Part shown: positions 42,241-55,000 of the stretch, piece by piece | Layout: each line of letters starts with the position of its first letter | How positions within the stretch are numbered: the stretch's first letter is position 1 | NCBI GenBank assembly: GCA_025331565.1 | Contig: JAFREQ010000067.1 | Location: 620,001-684,000 of the forward strand | Source: Holacanthus passer | Lineage: Eukaryota; Chordata; Actinopteri; Pomacanthidae | DNA: 64,000 bases | Direction of reading: 5' to 3' | The notes under the pieces: model-generated | What the model was told of the DNA's origin: nothing | The model's input: only the letters and a program-made list of their open reading frames with translations | The model's database searches: none | Position numbers and translations under genes: made by a program

Positions 42241-44905
42241 AACAACTAGATCTATGTTCTATATTATGTGAATTGTGTACTTTCATTATCTGTAATCGTA
42301 TTCAAGGTGGAACATTTTGTCGCTTGTCATTTCCCAACATAGGAAATGGCAGATTATACATCAGTATGTGAGGAAGGAAGTCAGCAAATGTGACTAAAAG
42401 TAACACAAATGATTTAATACGTTACCTCGGTGATGAAAGGAAAATCTAATTAACATTTTTGCAAATGTATGTAAATGAAATCAAATTAAATGCATGCACG
42501 GATTGAAATATAAACATATGCTGCTTTTAGAGTTAAAGAAAGGACATAATAAGAAGACAAATGCACGACAGCAACATGAGTTTGATTGCTGCTCACAGCT
42601 AAGAGGCGAGGATAGCCTCTTCCTATGTACTGTCAGGAAACGTACAGTAGAAGGAGGTACTGTATGTATAAATTGACTTCCATTACCAAAGCCTGATCTG
42701 GGATAAGCTCACGCTGAAGTCAGCGAGGGGGAGGTGATTATTCACAGCAGAGGAAAGAAAAAAACAGAGAGACGAACAGTGAGAATGTGACAGCGGAGCA
42801 GCAACCTTGAAACCTTAGGTGGGTGAGAGAGGAGCCTGAGGGGGCTTTATGTTAGCGAGCGAGAGAGCGAGCGAGATCATAGGCCTATTGCTGCACAATG
42901 ACAAGAGCCTCCACGCGGGGACAAGGACACATGTGACTTCAGTTCTCTGCCAGCGAGGGGACACGGCCTGCGTGTCTTCACCCCTACTGTGCACAGAACA
43001 CGGTGGAACATGGGTTCGGGGGTTCATTACGGCACGTTCACGTCTCCGAGCGTGACACATGTGGGTCTGCGTGGCGCACAGGAAAACACACGTCTGCCTG
43101 GTTTCATTCAATGTGCTGCGAGCGTGCTGCAGGTTTGAGCTCATTTGCCACAAATTTAATAGACTTCTGGCGATTTTTTTTTTTGCTCTGCTTGAACGTT
43201 CATACTTTCCAGGTAGCTGCATATTCAAGCTTCATGTCTGTCATGTTGAAGTTCTCACTGTCGCAGTGAACATAAGTTTGCTGTTGGACAAAGTTTCTTG
43301 CATCATGTGGCTGCTGAGATCTTTCACTCTTTTATTTATGAAGCTGTGGTTTGCTTTGGAAAATGGACAGCAGCAATATAAAGAATACTGATGTTAAATA
43401 TCAATGAATGAATGAATGTGCACGTGTCCATCTTAAAAATATCATTGTGCAGAATTGGAACATTTGATGTGTAAAGCAGAGGAGAGTGAAAAGCAAGATT
43501 CATTTTACCCTCTGTTTCAGTTCAAGGACGGTCTTTGACGTCAGATGCGAACGGCCGCCTTAAGAGTCCACCTTAAGGTGACACTTGAGCCCATTTGCTG
43601 ACTGAAAAACGCGAGATGCATTTAAAAGCTTTACTGTTTCCAAACCCAACGATCTAGAATGCTTTTAGTATGCACAGAATTACTCACCTTCATGAATAGA
43701 CACCACAAGTAAAAATTGTTTTTCATGATTTGGATTGCCTTGATAATTCACTCACTGTACCTGTTGATATTTTTTTTTACTTTGCATGCATAAATTCGAA
43801 TTTTCCGGATGACCTGCACATGCACGAACCCAGAATATGCACACGCAGGCTCACACACATCCCCTCTTTCCCTTTAGGATAGCATCCGCTGGATGAAAGG
43901 TGCAGCCCCCCTCCCCACCTCCCCTCAGCCCTCCTCTCTCTCCTCTCTCAGTTGTCAAACATCAAAAAGAAGGGTGCTGTCTCCAGAAAGACTCACCCAG
44001 GGCTCATAGGGGAGGGGTTGGGGTTTTTTGGGGGGGGAGAGGGTGATAGATAGAAAAAGAGAACATGGCTGACGTTGGTGCCTTATTCATGCCCCACACA
44101 CTCCCCCAGTGTGTTGGACGAGGACAGGGTTCCACTGATTAGTGCGAGAATGTTCTAAAGAAAGAGAGAAGGTGCCATGCCGCCGCCTCTAGCAAAGTTA
44201 CACAGAAGGAGAGGAGTGTGTGAATAAGTGTGTGTGTGTGTCAGTAAAAGAGAAAGAGAGAGAGAGGGTAAGAGACATAGAGATAGTGCGCTGGTGCAAT
44301 GATTAAGTCATTTCTTATACTTGCCTTTGAGTGTCTTGTCTTTGATGCTGTAAAAAAAAGCCCCTCCCACACAGACATCATTAAGGAACAGAGGAATTGT
44401 CTCTCAAGTTGGATGAGGAGGATGAGGAGGGGTGGTGGCGAGCGTGACGAAGAGAGGGGGGGGGGGGTGTTAAACAATTCATCCACAAAGACACAACATG
44501 GCAGTTTTGTATGGCAGCCTTGGCATTTTGTTGTCTTTGCTGCACCAGCGTGTTCTGCAGCACGTTCGGTTCACTCTTACTTTTACTGACGGCTAATTTA
44601 ACAACGCCGCCGTCGTCCTCTGAATCACTGCTTCAAGCATATTTTTACATAATGTGTTGCCTCCTGTCTGTTTTAGCCCACAGTAATCATTATCAGCGCG
44701 GGAGAGGTGGCGGCTGCAGCAGTGCTGGGGCTTCAATTAGTTTACAGTGGTGGTGGTGGGACCGGCAGGAGTTGCTTCATTAGTCAGCGAAGGGAGAATT
44801 GTTCATAACGTCCAAGTAAATGCAAACAGTTGCACGAAACAGAAATGAGTATATTGCAAGTCTAAATTAAAAGTAGTAATTATAAAGAATGGCACCTTTT
44901 ATATT
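42241..44905. other. Gene-desert segment between two copies of the same repeat
   Basis: No gene is supported. It includes a pyrimidine-rich block at 43,860-43,960, a run of four G-tracts at 44,009-44,037 that could form a G-quadruplex, and a G-run of about 11 bases near 44,457-44,467. The 137-codon open frame at 42,815-43,228 (minus) and the others here show no domain. Confidence 0.5.
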
Positions 44906-45083
44906 GTTGTGGAACATTTACTCTACTAAAGCACAATTTTGAGTTACTTTACTTGAGTATTTACATTTCCTGGTACTTTATACTTATACTACATCTTTTC
45001 AAATATTGTGCCTTTTACTTCACTTAATTTATTTGATAGTTACTTTGCAGGTTTAGATGATTGATGCAAAACATAATATGATG
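44906..45083 (+). repeat. Dispersed teleost repeat (CTCAAGTACTG type), copy 3
   Basis: GGAACATTTACTCTACTAAA then GCACAATTTTGAGTTACTTT, ACTTGAGTATTTACATTTCC, TGGTACTTTATACTTATACT and TTTGATAGTTACTTTGCAGG. The motif order is that of the full-length fish repeat I recognise, and this is the most complete of the three copies in the window. Confidence 0.78.
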
Positions 45084-48000
45084 CTTTACCCTGCAGGATG
45101 CAGTATGAAGAAATTACAGTTAGCTCCAACTTTATGAGCTGCAACATTAAAGTGATGTTTACATTCACGCAATACTACTTATTATCCAATAATATTATAT
45201 ATATGATTCTGAAATGGGCTGTTAAACATGCAGCACTTTCAGATGAGAATCCAATTCAGATTCACTTTGGTTAAGATTAAGGAAAGATTGTGATTTTGGT
45301 TAAATGTTAAAAATTAGTTTGTGAAATTGTGACAAATTGAATCTATATTATTTGTGTACACAAATTTTCTATTTGAAGATCATCCTAAGCAACAATTCCG
45401 TGCCCATGTGCACGAATCCTGCAGATTAAATGTTGTGACTATTTTGCAAGCTGGTCCACGTGATGCCAAGTTTATCTACTGTATCTCGTTTAATGCGTAG
45501 CGATGTGAAATTTTACATGAGCTTGTAATACAGCATGTTTTGTGCAGCGTATAATTTTTACTGGCAAAGTAGCTGCTGTCAGATAAATGTAGTGAAGTCA
45601 AAAGTGGAGTATCCTCCTCTGAAATATAGCGGCGTAGAGACGACCTCTGTTATTACTGTAGTTGAGCTAATGGCTGTAATAGTAGCAGTAATAGCAGCAG
45701 GAAGGAAAGACCAGGCAACAGCTGTCCACCCAAACACAGTACAGAACCCACAGACACTCACACACACACACACACACCGTCTGACACACACACGTTTTCG
45801 GTTCCTCAGGTCAGGAGTTAGACGGCCCCCACCGCGCCACTGATCACATGAGCCGCACGCCATCATTGTAACTGATTTTGTGTTTACTCGTCTCCGCCCT
45901 CGGTGCAACTATTAAACTATAAAATCTGCATTAAGCGGTCGGGGCATCTGACACGAGGAGCCGCGCACTTGATCATGTCGGATAACAGTAGATTGTGCTT
46001 TTGATTAATGTGTCAGTCAGGGAGGCCATGAATAACATTACTGGGAGCGTGTAGGTGCAAAGTTGGGCTCAATAAGCTGCGGCGCTGCCTGAAACAGTGA
46101 AGAGAAAAGTCCTGTTTATGCAGCATGTTAATGTTAAAAATCCTGCACACTTAGTACAGTGTGATGCTAGATGATATTGTATAATGACCACTAAACACCA
46201 CTTTGGATGCTCAAACCATGCAGATAATCCCACTTGATCCAAATTGCAGGTATCTCCAGTCTAACGTTGCATCTCTATGTGGCTCCTATAAAAAATTGGA
46301 CCATGTGACGGAGAGACGGAGGAGAACATAACCGGTTTGTTTGTCTTCCTTTATCCTCGGCAAGATGAAAAGAACGCTGTTAAGTCTGATGTTGTTGGTT
46401 CTCTCTGCCGTCAAAATGAAAGACTCCTCGACTGACAGACACAAAAGGGCTTTTTGAGATTTGTTGCAACTGCAGGAAGCTGCCTCTCCCTCCAAATTTG
46501 CCACTTGACAGTGATGGAGTGCCTGTCTAATACGATGATGTGTTAGTCCACAAGTGTTCGCGCAGAGGCGCACCCGCAAACACAACTGGGAGTGTGTTCA
46601 AAGACTCGGAGGCTGTCTGACAACATCATTAGTGTGTCTGTGTCTGTGTGTATTACGTCTCCTTTCTTCTCTATCTTACCTCTTTCACCCTCTTCCCCGC
46701 TTTCTCTCTGTCTGTCTCTCTTGACGGGAATCGTGGGGAAACAGGTGGAAGAGTATTCACAGGGAACAGACATCACACATTCCTTCTGTTATGTCTCAGA
46801 AGCAGATCAATGTGCCGGGGTGGAGATATGCGCTGCTACTGGGTGACAATGGGGAAAGCGTAGATAATTCCCCGTGCAGACATGAAGAGAATCTAAGTCT
46901 GGGCCCAGGTTGTACTGTATTTCTCCTGGTGGAGCTAAGTGTTCATCGCACAACTGTGAAGCATGAAAAGTCTCTGTTGCTCCTATTCAGGCCTCTTGTT
47001 GCCATGTTAGATGTGATGTGGCCAGTTTGAGCCTCAGTTACTTGCAGCACGTACGACAAATGTCAGCAATATGCATCTAACCTGCTTTTGGATGCTGCAA
47101 GAAACAAAACTCAATTTCTTGTGTTGTGATCCCAGAAAATCACGATGAGTTGTAGCTTTTCATCAGCTCCCATCATGCTCTGTCGGCTGCAACTCATCTT
47201 GGCTTCATGACGAGAAATTGGGAAATCAGCAAAAATAAACGCACTTCCAGTTAGTTTGTATGAACGCGTGCACCTGTTTCAGAAGTTTCCATCGCATCCG
47301 TCTCACAAAAACCAGAGCAAGTGTGACAAGAATTGAGAAACACGCAACAAAGAGAAGAGCGGCACAACAAAAGGCTGCAGACAAAGACGAAAGGGGCAGA
47401 AAAAAGACACGGTGGTGAAATTGTGCTCTTCACCGCTGGGCCTCGTGCCCCTTTCTCTCCACATGAGAGGGGGGCCTCTGATGAGGTGTTGATTGCCTGT
47501 GGGCACAAGTGGTTTCTCCAAACACTCTAAAAGTGGCCTATCCTCTGATTAGATTCAAGTGTTATAACGGCAAATAGGCCCAGACACTCGACCATACATT
47601 ACGGCTCTGAGATGGACCTTGAGGCGAGGGCTTATATTAAAACGGTGTCTCATAAAGACCCGGATGGACCCAGAGGTCATTTTGTGCAAGTTATCGTGGG
47701 CGCGTTCATAACCGAAGACATGAGCTGCTCTCTGAGTCACAACTATGTGTTAAATTACTGCGGGATTCAAAGCAGAGCCGGGACACTGTGATGGTGATGT
47801 GGGCCACGACATGGACACTGTAAAAAAACACTGTTGCTTTGACATGTGGCATTAGTTTCTGAGAAATGTGCTTTAATGCCTTTTCTCTTTTCCTTGTGTG
47901 GATTGAACGAACTACACATGAACCACATCTGCAGGCGCCTGTTTCGAACGGCTTCACTCAACATTGACATTATGAATTGTTCAAATTAGCTTTAATTTAA

Positions 48001-48614
48001 GTTCATTGTGTGAAGAATGAAATCTCCTTAGTTGATGTGATTGGTTGTCTGTTTCAGGAAGTTACAATTTAAAAGTTACTATTTACAAGTTACAGTCCAT
48101 ATCGTCCAGGTCTCTGGGAGAAAATGGAGACAATCATGATCATGATTAAGGTCAAATAGCAGAACATGCATATGTGTGTTTGAGTATTACACATGATTTC
48201 TTCCTTGCATGATCTCCTGTGAGGGTTTTCTTTCCATGTGATGCGTGTTCAAAATGGCCGCTGTGGGAAAGAGACTCAGAGTTTGTAAAATCAGACTTGA
48301 CTTCTCGGCTGTAAGAGAATAAACTGCACGGTTTTACAGCTTCCAGTCAAAATGTGGGACGACGGATATTCACAGCTGCACAGTAAGTATACAATCATGT
48401 AGAGCCAGCGCGCACAGACCCAGACTGACATCTGTCTGCAAATGTAAAGACACACACACACACACACAACAATGCACTTGCTGTCTGTGATGCACACGGC
48501 GATGTACAGGCACACAGACGAGACATGAATATTTAAGAGGCTTCAGTCTGCATGTGTTCCATATATGTCACCATCAGTGTCTCAAGAGCTGGTTGGAGGG
48601 CAGGGGGCTGATGA

Positions 48615-48618
<4 letters not shown>

Positions 48619-48653
<35 letters not shown>
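48619..48653 (+). repeat. (TG)n microsatellite
   Basis: About 17 uninterrupted GT units, directly visible. A second (TG)n of similar size lies about 240 bp further right at 48,890-48,923. Confidence 0.95.
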
Positions 48654-48656
<3 letters not shown>

Positions 48657-48888
48657 ATGGCCGGCTCAAAGTGGCCATCTTCATATATCATGTAGCTCCT
48701 CCTTGCCAAGAGCGCTGCTTCTGTCAAGTGTGTGTGATGAGCACCCACCAGACCTCTCCGCTCTTCACCCCCTCATCTGTGAGTGTGTGTGTGTGAGAGA
48801 GAGGGAGAGAAGAAGGGAAAGAGAAAGAAAGAGGGAACATCATGTACATCTGCTGTGTTGAGAAAGCAGGTCAGTGGGGTAGCTCGGG

Positions 48889-48889
<1 letters not shown>

Positions 48890-48923
<34 letters not shown>
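48890..48923 (+). repeat. (TG)n microsatellite
   Basis: About 17 uninterrupted GT units, directly visible, forming a pair with the tract at 48.62 kb. Confidence 0.95.
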
Positions 48924-48925
<2 letters not shown>

Positions 48926-51429
48926 GGTGGATGGAGGCTTGCAAAAAGCCTCTCAGAGCTCTCAGGTTAGTCAAGTTTTTATTTATTTTTTTTAATCTCA
49001 AATAGCATATTTCATTCGGAAAAGAGCCAGAAAACTGCACAACAGATGACACGAAACAGATGGATGTTCGTCGTTTTCGACAGAATTGCCAGTTGAAGTT
49101 TATTTGTGAGGAGGCAATGATGCTCAGAAACATTTGGTGGATTGTGACAGTGATGATAAAAGTACATGATTAAAACTGATTAATCTGAGCTAATTACCTC
49201 ATAAAAAATCTTTTTTAAAGATTAAACCCAACTGATAATAGACTTTTGATATTGATATTGATTTTTGGACATTAGACATTACAAAAGCACTTTTTGATAA
49301 ATATCAAGTCTTTTCACATTTTAATACAACTTAGATTTGAATAAATAACAACCATGAACAACTTACAGGCAGCCAATAAAACCTTAATAAACACAGAGTA
49401 CAATACATAAAGATGAACATAAAATGGAACGACCATTAAAGAGCCCCTTCAGACGTATTTTAAGACGTATGAAAATACTCTGCTTGGAATAGTAATTTGT
49501 GTTTAATGTGGTTTTTTTCTACAAAAAGTTCAATTCTCTACACGTACTTCTTCTCTTGCACTTAAAAAAAATCTATGCAGGAAAATGAAAATGCTCGTTG
49601 TCATGTCATAATATCTGCATGTGTTATGGTCAGATGAGGTGGAAACAGACTTCTGCTGTCAAAGTTTGCACACAAATCATTCTGCACAGTGATTCTGCAC
49701 ATTTTATAAACTGAAATAATCCGGTTTTAAATGAGTCAAACATCCTGAGTTGCAACAAACCATTGCAAAACAATTGGTTCCGCCACAGCGACGACTTCCA
49801 TCGAGGCCGAAATATCATATGCAGCTCGATGTTGGCTTGTCGAGACGCAGCCACACGTAAAGGGTTAATGACACGACTGGTGATGCCTCGCTTTTCCACA
49901 ACGCTGCATGATGGGTAAACGACACCCCCCGCCGAGTTTGACAGTAGCTCGCAGCGGTCCGTCACCTCGTGTCCACTCTCAGCGTGACGCCTGGCACTTG
50001 TGATGTTACGGGATATGCACACAAAAACCACAAAGCCCGCACAGACTCCTGCGCAGCTCTTCCTACTGATCCGGGTGCATCGGAGGAAAGTTGATGAAAT
50101 AAGAGAGCCACCATCTGGAAAATAGGACACTGACTACATAAACGCCAGCATAAAGCTAATACTTATTTATGAGCTGCCTTCAGACGTACTATAATAACAC
50201 TGTAAGGGATATAATATCATGTGCAGCGTGTCACCTCAATCAATCATGAAATGCATCTCTGCGCTTCCCTAAAATGCACATGAAGGTTTTTGGAGTAAAG
50301 GCCTCTAATGCATTGTTTACATGTACAAGTCTTCTAGACAAACAAGGCAGGAAAACCAAAACTGAACTGAAGTATTGTGAACATCAGTGTTCTCTGGGTG
50401 TCATGTTCCTTCATCGTGATGAACGTGAGCTCTGCAGTTTGTTTTAAGTCGAAGCCACATGCACCGTCCTGCTGCTGCAAATACTCACTAGAGCACGAAG
50501 AGTCTATTAATCCACAGCTGAAAATAGTCCCCAACAAATGCACAGTTTACTCCCGTTTGAGCTAAAGTGCCCTGCTCTTATAGGAAATTACTGAGCAGTA
50601 CTTGGTTTGGTTAATTCATTGTGAATTTGTTTTTAAAGATTTACAAGCTCAGTAGGAATGAAGGGACTTAGAGACATAGAGACAGGAGATGGAAGATGGA
50701 AATGAACAAGTGCATTGTTGTATTTTAATTTGTTAACAATAAGAAAATTACAAAATAACACAGCCTCTTTTAAGTTTGGCAAAATTTAAGAAAATAAAAG
50801 TTTTGGTTATCATATCATCATTAATATTTCATTTTTGGGCGAAGTATTTGAATGTTGTTGCTGGTAAAGGCTGGTTTGTGTTTCATCAAGAACAACAACA
50901 AAGTTCATATGTTTTATATGTAAAATCTTAATCTGCTGCAACAGTAGTAGCCTTTTTGGACTGAATCCATATATCTTATATTGTGCGGTGTTCCTGTCTC
51001 ATCCACCAGCTGCATTTCTGCTCAGGTATCAGAAACAGTTATTCATCAGAAGCTCAGACCCCGAGCCTGAATGTTTACCTCCTGGGTGTGTAGCATGGTA
51101 ATGTGGCCCCTGTGTGAGAACAAGCTTCGCTGCATGGCAGATATGAGGCAGAAACAATCAAGCGATGCATTGCCCTCGTCCGTCGGGCTCGGCTCCATTG
51201 TCGCGAGCTTCTGTTACAGAGCAATCCATAAGTACTTAGCTGCTAAGGAAATTAGCCGCTCCACCAGCTGGAGAATGGAGAAATCATTGTGGGGCCCGGT
51301 ATGCTTCTGTGCGCCTGTGTAATTGTGTTTCCAACAAATGTGCTCGCAAAGTAGGGAGGCTCCAGACCTTTTTCTCCCTCCACTCCTTCCAGCTCCTCCT
51401 CCTCCCCTCCTCTTAACTAAAAACCTCCT

Positions 51430-51860
51430 CGCAGCCCCTTAACGTGCGAGCGCGAGCCGGCCGCGCACCGGGGCCACGCCGGCGCACCGCAGCCAACCTC
51501 ATTACCGTGTGATTATGCGAAATCAGCAGAGAGGAGCGAGAGAATCAAAGGCGCTGGAGATGAGTGAGTTGTACAGTAAGTGTCCCTGCCCCGCTGGATT
51601 GGTGGGGGAAAGATTAGAGAACTCGCTCCCCGAGACTCACGGAGATCAAATTCTCTCTTAGTTTGCCTCCCTCTTGGGCATCAAAATGAGTTTCAGTGAT
51701 GAGGCAGATGTCGAGGTCTATCCTCCCGTTGCTGTGGCGATATGAGAGGAGCAGGTTCGGGTAAGCGTAGAAAATGAGGGAGATCCTCGCTATGATAGCC
51801 ATAAAGAATTCTGGGAGCCTCGCAGAGAGAGTGGGTTGAAACACCGTCATTTATATTCAA
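51430..51860. promoter_or_regulatory. CpG-dense core with adjoining unique block
   Basis: The 51,441-51,497 core holds about a dozen CpGs in under 60 bases, the densest cluster in the right half of the window. The following 350 bp is unique sequence with no repeats. Its minus-strand open frame of 78 codons is not convincing. A CpG cluster far from a gene may mark an orphan CpG island, that is, an enhancer or non-coding RNA promoter. Confidence 0.3.
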
Positions 51861-52000
51861 GGACAGCTGCAGCCGAGGAGTGGGTATAAAATCGATGCGG
51901 GGGCTTTACCTCGTCTCATCCTTACTTTTTGTTCACGCTGAAAAGACAGCTCGCTGTTGCAGCCCTCAATAGCGGCTGAAATGATGTTTAGGCGAATTGA

Positions 52001-55000
52001 ACACGGGGATGACAAAATGGCAGGCCGGCGTGCACTCATTCATACACAAATAGGAGCACGAATGCAACACACACACACACAGATGCAGCAGCCATCAGTG
52101 CTGCGTGAGATAACAAGACCATATTGAGGATGACCGGAGGGGCGGAGAGACGGAAAGGAAAGGCGGATGAGTGAAAGAGTAAGAAAGTGGTCACGCTTGG
52201 CTTCCTTCTGCCATGTAGCTGCCCCTATCTCTCCGCTGCACTGACCCTCTACACGACTAGCTCCACGCCTTATCAGCGCCTTCCTCGGTCCCTCGCTCTT
52301 TCTCCCCTGGCGCCGCGCGGAACGTGATGCTGGAAACGCAACGCCAGATATAGGTTGAGTCATAGAGCGGCACTATCATCTCCGGGCACGGAGTCCGTCA
52401 GCCCGCAGTCGTCGCGCAGTTCACGGCGTGATTTAAAAGTGCGGCTTCCCCTCAGGCGCGTGGAGACATATGTTCATCGAGCACACACACACGCACGAAC
52501 ACACGCAGCTATGAGCTTACCTCTAATTGAAGTGGTAGTTGCAGGTAAAGAGCTAATTTATATGCACTTCTTCAGCCTGAAGCCACAAACACACACACAC
52601 ACACACACTCACACACAATGGCAACAATACTTATTGAAGCCGACAGGGGCCTTATCCGCCTAATCCAAATTTACATACACCACTTCCGTTTGGTATTCCA
52701 ACAAAAGCATTAGCGCCCCCTCCCTCTCCCATGCAAATAACCCATAACATTGGGCTTATTGTCCAGACTAGTGGGGCTTTCTGTGCCAGACAGTTTGGAC
52801 TAAAGGTCCGAGATCTGGAGCTGCTGAGAGTCAAATGTAAGAAGCAGCAAATAAACCAGCTGCAACAGTAGTTCATTAGTGGTCAACATGCAGGTTGGAA
52901 GTTTTCTTTCCTCATCTTGCTTTTCTCTTGTAAAAAACTAGACGGGTAGATTTTTCTAGTTGTGCATCAAACGTAGTGGAGAAACGCTCACACACATCTA
53001 ACAAAGCAATTTCCAATGCAAATCTTCTCATCACTCTTTTCTGCCTTCTGTCAAATTACACCTATTAACTTTGATTGCATGGCAGCAGTTTCCAATTCGT
53101 AATGAATCAAGGCAAAATAGGTTTCACCTCAGCTGTAGGTTGTGTCATTCACTCCTTGCATTAAGTAGAAATGTTGGTGATTTCAGGCATGGCCTCTCTT
53201 GCAATTCTGGTTTTATTTTATGGCAAATTTTGATTTTGACGTCGAGGTCTCTGCTGCTGCTCTCCTCACACCTCTCAGGAGTGTTGCATCAGTCTGATTG
53301 TGCCACTGACCATCTCTTCCTACTTGCTTTAATCTACCTGACTCAAAGACTCACAACAACAGTTTCACCATCTCAGGCCAAACAACAGTCTGATCTCATC
53401 TAACAATCTGAGGTTGGAAAGAAAAATCACTCTTTGGCATAAGCAACATATTTTCATAAGGAGGGTCATGATCCAAAAAATGCTGGATAAACTGCTCCTA
53501 CAAATAACGCAAAGATCAATATTTGTGTTAATTATCCTAAATTCTACTCTTTGTCAGTAACAGTTGCACTTTCCTCTCATTCACTCTCAGTACAATCACA
53601 CTAATAACACGTCACAGCAGCTGGCGACTGATGTGATTGGAGTTTTTCAAACACTGCAGGACACACACTGTCCCAATCGGTCATTAACAAATGCATGGAT
53701 CTTGGCATGAATAATTTGGAGTTCCTGCTCGCCCTCCTCGGGATGTGCAGGGGAGGGTGGTGGTGGTGTGTGGGGGGTGTTGCTGAATCAATAGCCATAA
53801 GGAGTCTGGCTCCCGTTTGCTTTCAAGATCTACAGCCAAAGGACCCAGTCATCAAAAGTTAATGAGCTATTTAGATCATGCTGTTTCCTCTGCTCTCTAC
53901 TGCGAAAAACACTGCTGGACTAGAGAGAAAAGAGCCTCCGCCACTGTGTGTATGTGTTGTGTGCTCTGTGCGTCTCCTATAGATCTACAGAGGGAGATCG
54001 GCGGCCGAGAGAGAACAAAGCAGAGAGAATGGTTATCACGCGCGTGCAGTTGTTCTCGCATTGTTTGCAGCGAACGCTCGACACGGGTCGCAGCGCTTTT
54101 TCTGGACGCTGACGTGAAAACAAAGCCTGTTTTTGACTTGGTTCGGCTGCTCCGGCTCTGCAGCGGCATCGTCCGGCCCTAGTCTTCATGTATCTCCAAA
54201 CATCAGCTGCTCTTTGAATATGCTTTGACTTTGTGATTGTGAGTGTGATTATTGAACTTATGATACTTGCCATGCTGAAAAGGTTGCGTTCATGGCTTTC
54301 ACATGATAGCAATGAAGAGGTTTATCTTTTTTTTTTTTTTGTTGCAGTGAGAAAATTGCACATGATATAAGTCTGAACCCTCGACAACTCTTCTAATTAT
54401 TTCCGTCTGTCTTATTTTCTTAAGCAAGTTAAATAATCTTTGTATTCTTTATTATTCTTCCTTGTCGTTCTTTTATAGCACTGAATTGTGATTCGAATCA
54501 AATGACCACTGCGATCATTAAGCGGATTACTGCAGGTCTCACCCCTGGTTTGTTACCGCCTTTAAAACTATTCTTCCACCTTCCCTCCATCCTCACATTC
54601 TCCACCAGCTCCTTTATGTCTCTACCTTATTTTCCATCTCCCTTCTCGTCTTTTTTCCACCCGTACCGCGCTAACGATGCCTGGAGCGGAGCGGCCGACT
54701 TGTCACCCAGGACTCCTGCCAGCTTCCCTCGCTGGCTGTTTCCCTGGCCACTGGCCTTGTTAAAGAGATGGCACATAAATGTGGCGCAGGAAGAAGTTAT
54801 GGCTGTCCAAATTCCCTGCAGGACGGTGGGAGAGTGGAGGCCTGCTTATTGCTAAGGCCACAAAATGTGTGTATGTGCAGCAGGAAAGAAAGACATGATC
54901 ATTAAGAATTAACATTATTCCCACTGTGGCCATTTTCAAGACTTGTGGAACGAAACACGACCCGATAGACTTATGAAATATATATAACTCAAAGCGGCCA

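Larger units (their letters stand above)
45084..52000. other. Gene-desert segment, non-coding
   Basis: No gene is supported. A candidate regulatory block lies at 47,530-47,710 (unique, several CpGs, AGGTCATTTTG nuclear-receptor-like half site). A CpG-dense core lies at 51,430-51,500, followed by unique sequence to about 51,860. Microsatellites: (CA)n at 45,757-45,778, (TG)n at 48,619-48,653 and 48,890-48,923. The 166-codon open frame at 49,630-50,130 (minus) has no recognisable domain or splice context. Confidence 0.5.

Noticed and set aside
43536..43543. Full palindromic CRE (TGACGTCA) in the desert, 23 kb from creb1
   Set aside because: About one occurrence of an 8-mer is expected by chance in 64 kb, and nothing around it supports a special role.
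49630..50130. 166-codon open frame on the minus strand
   Set aside because: No domain, unusual composition, no plausible splice partners; typical chance frame.
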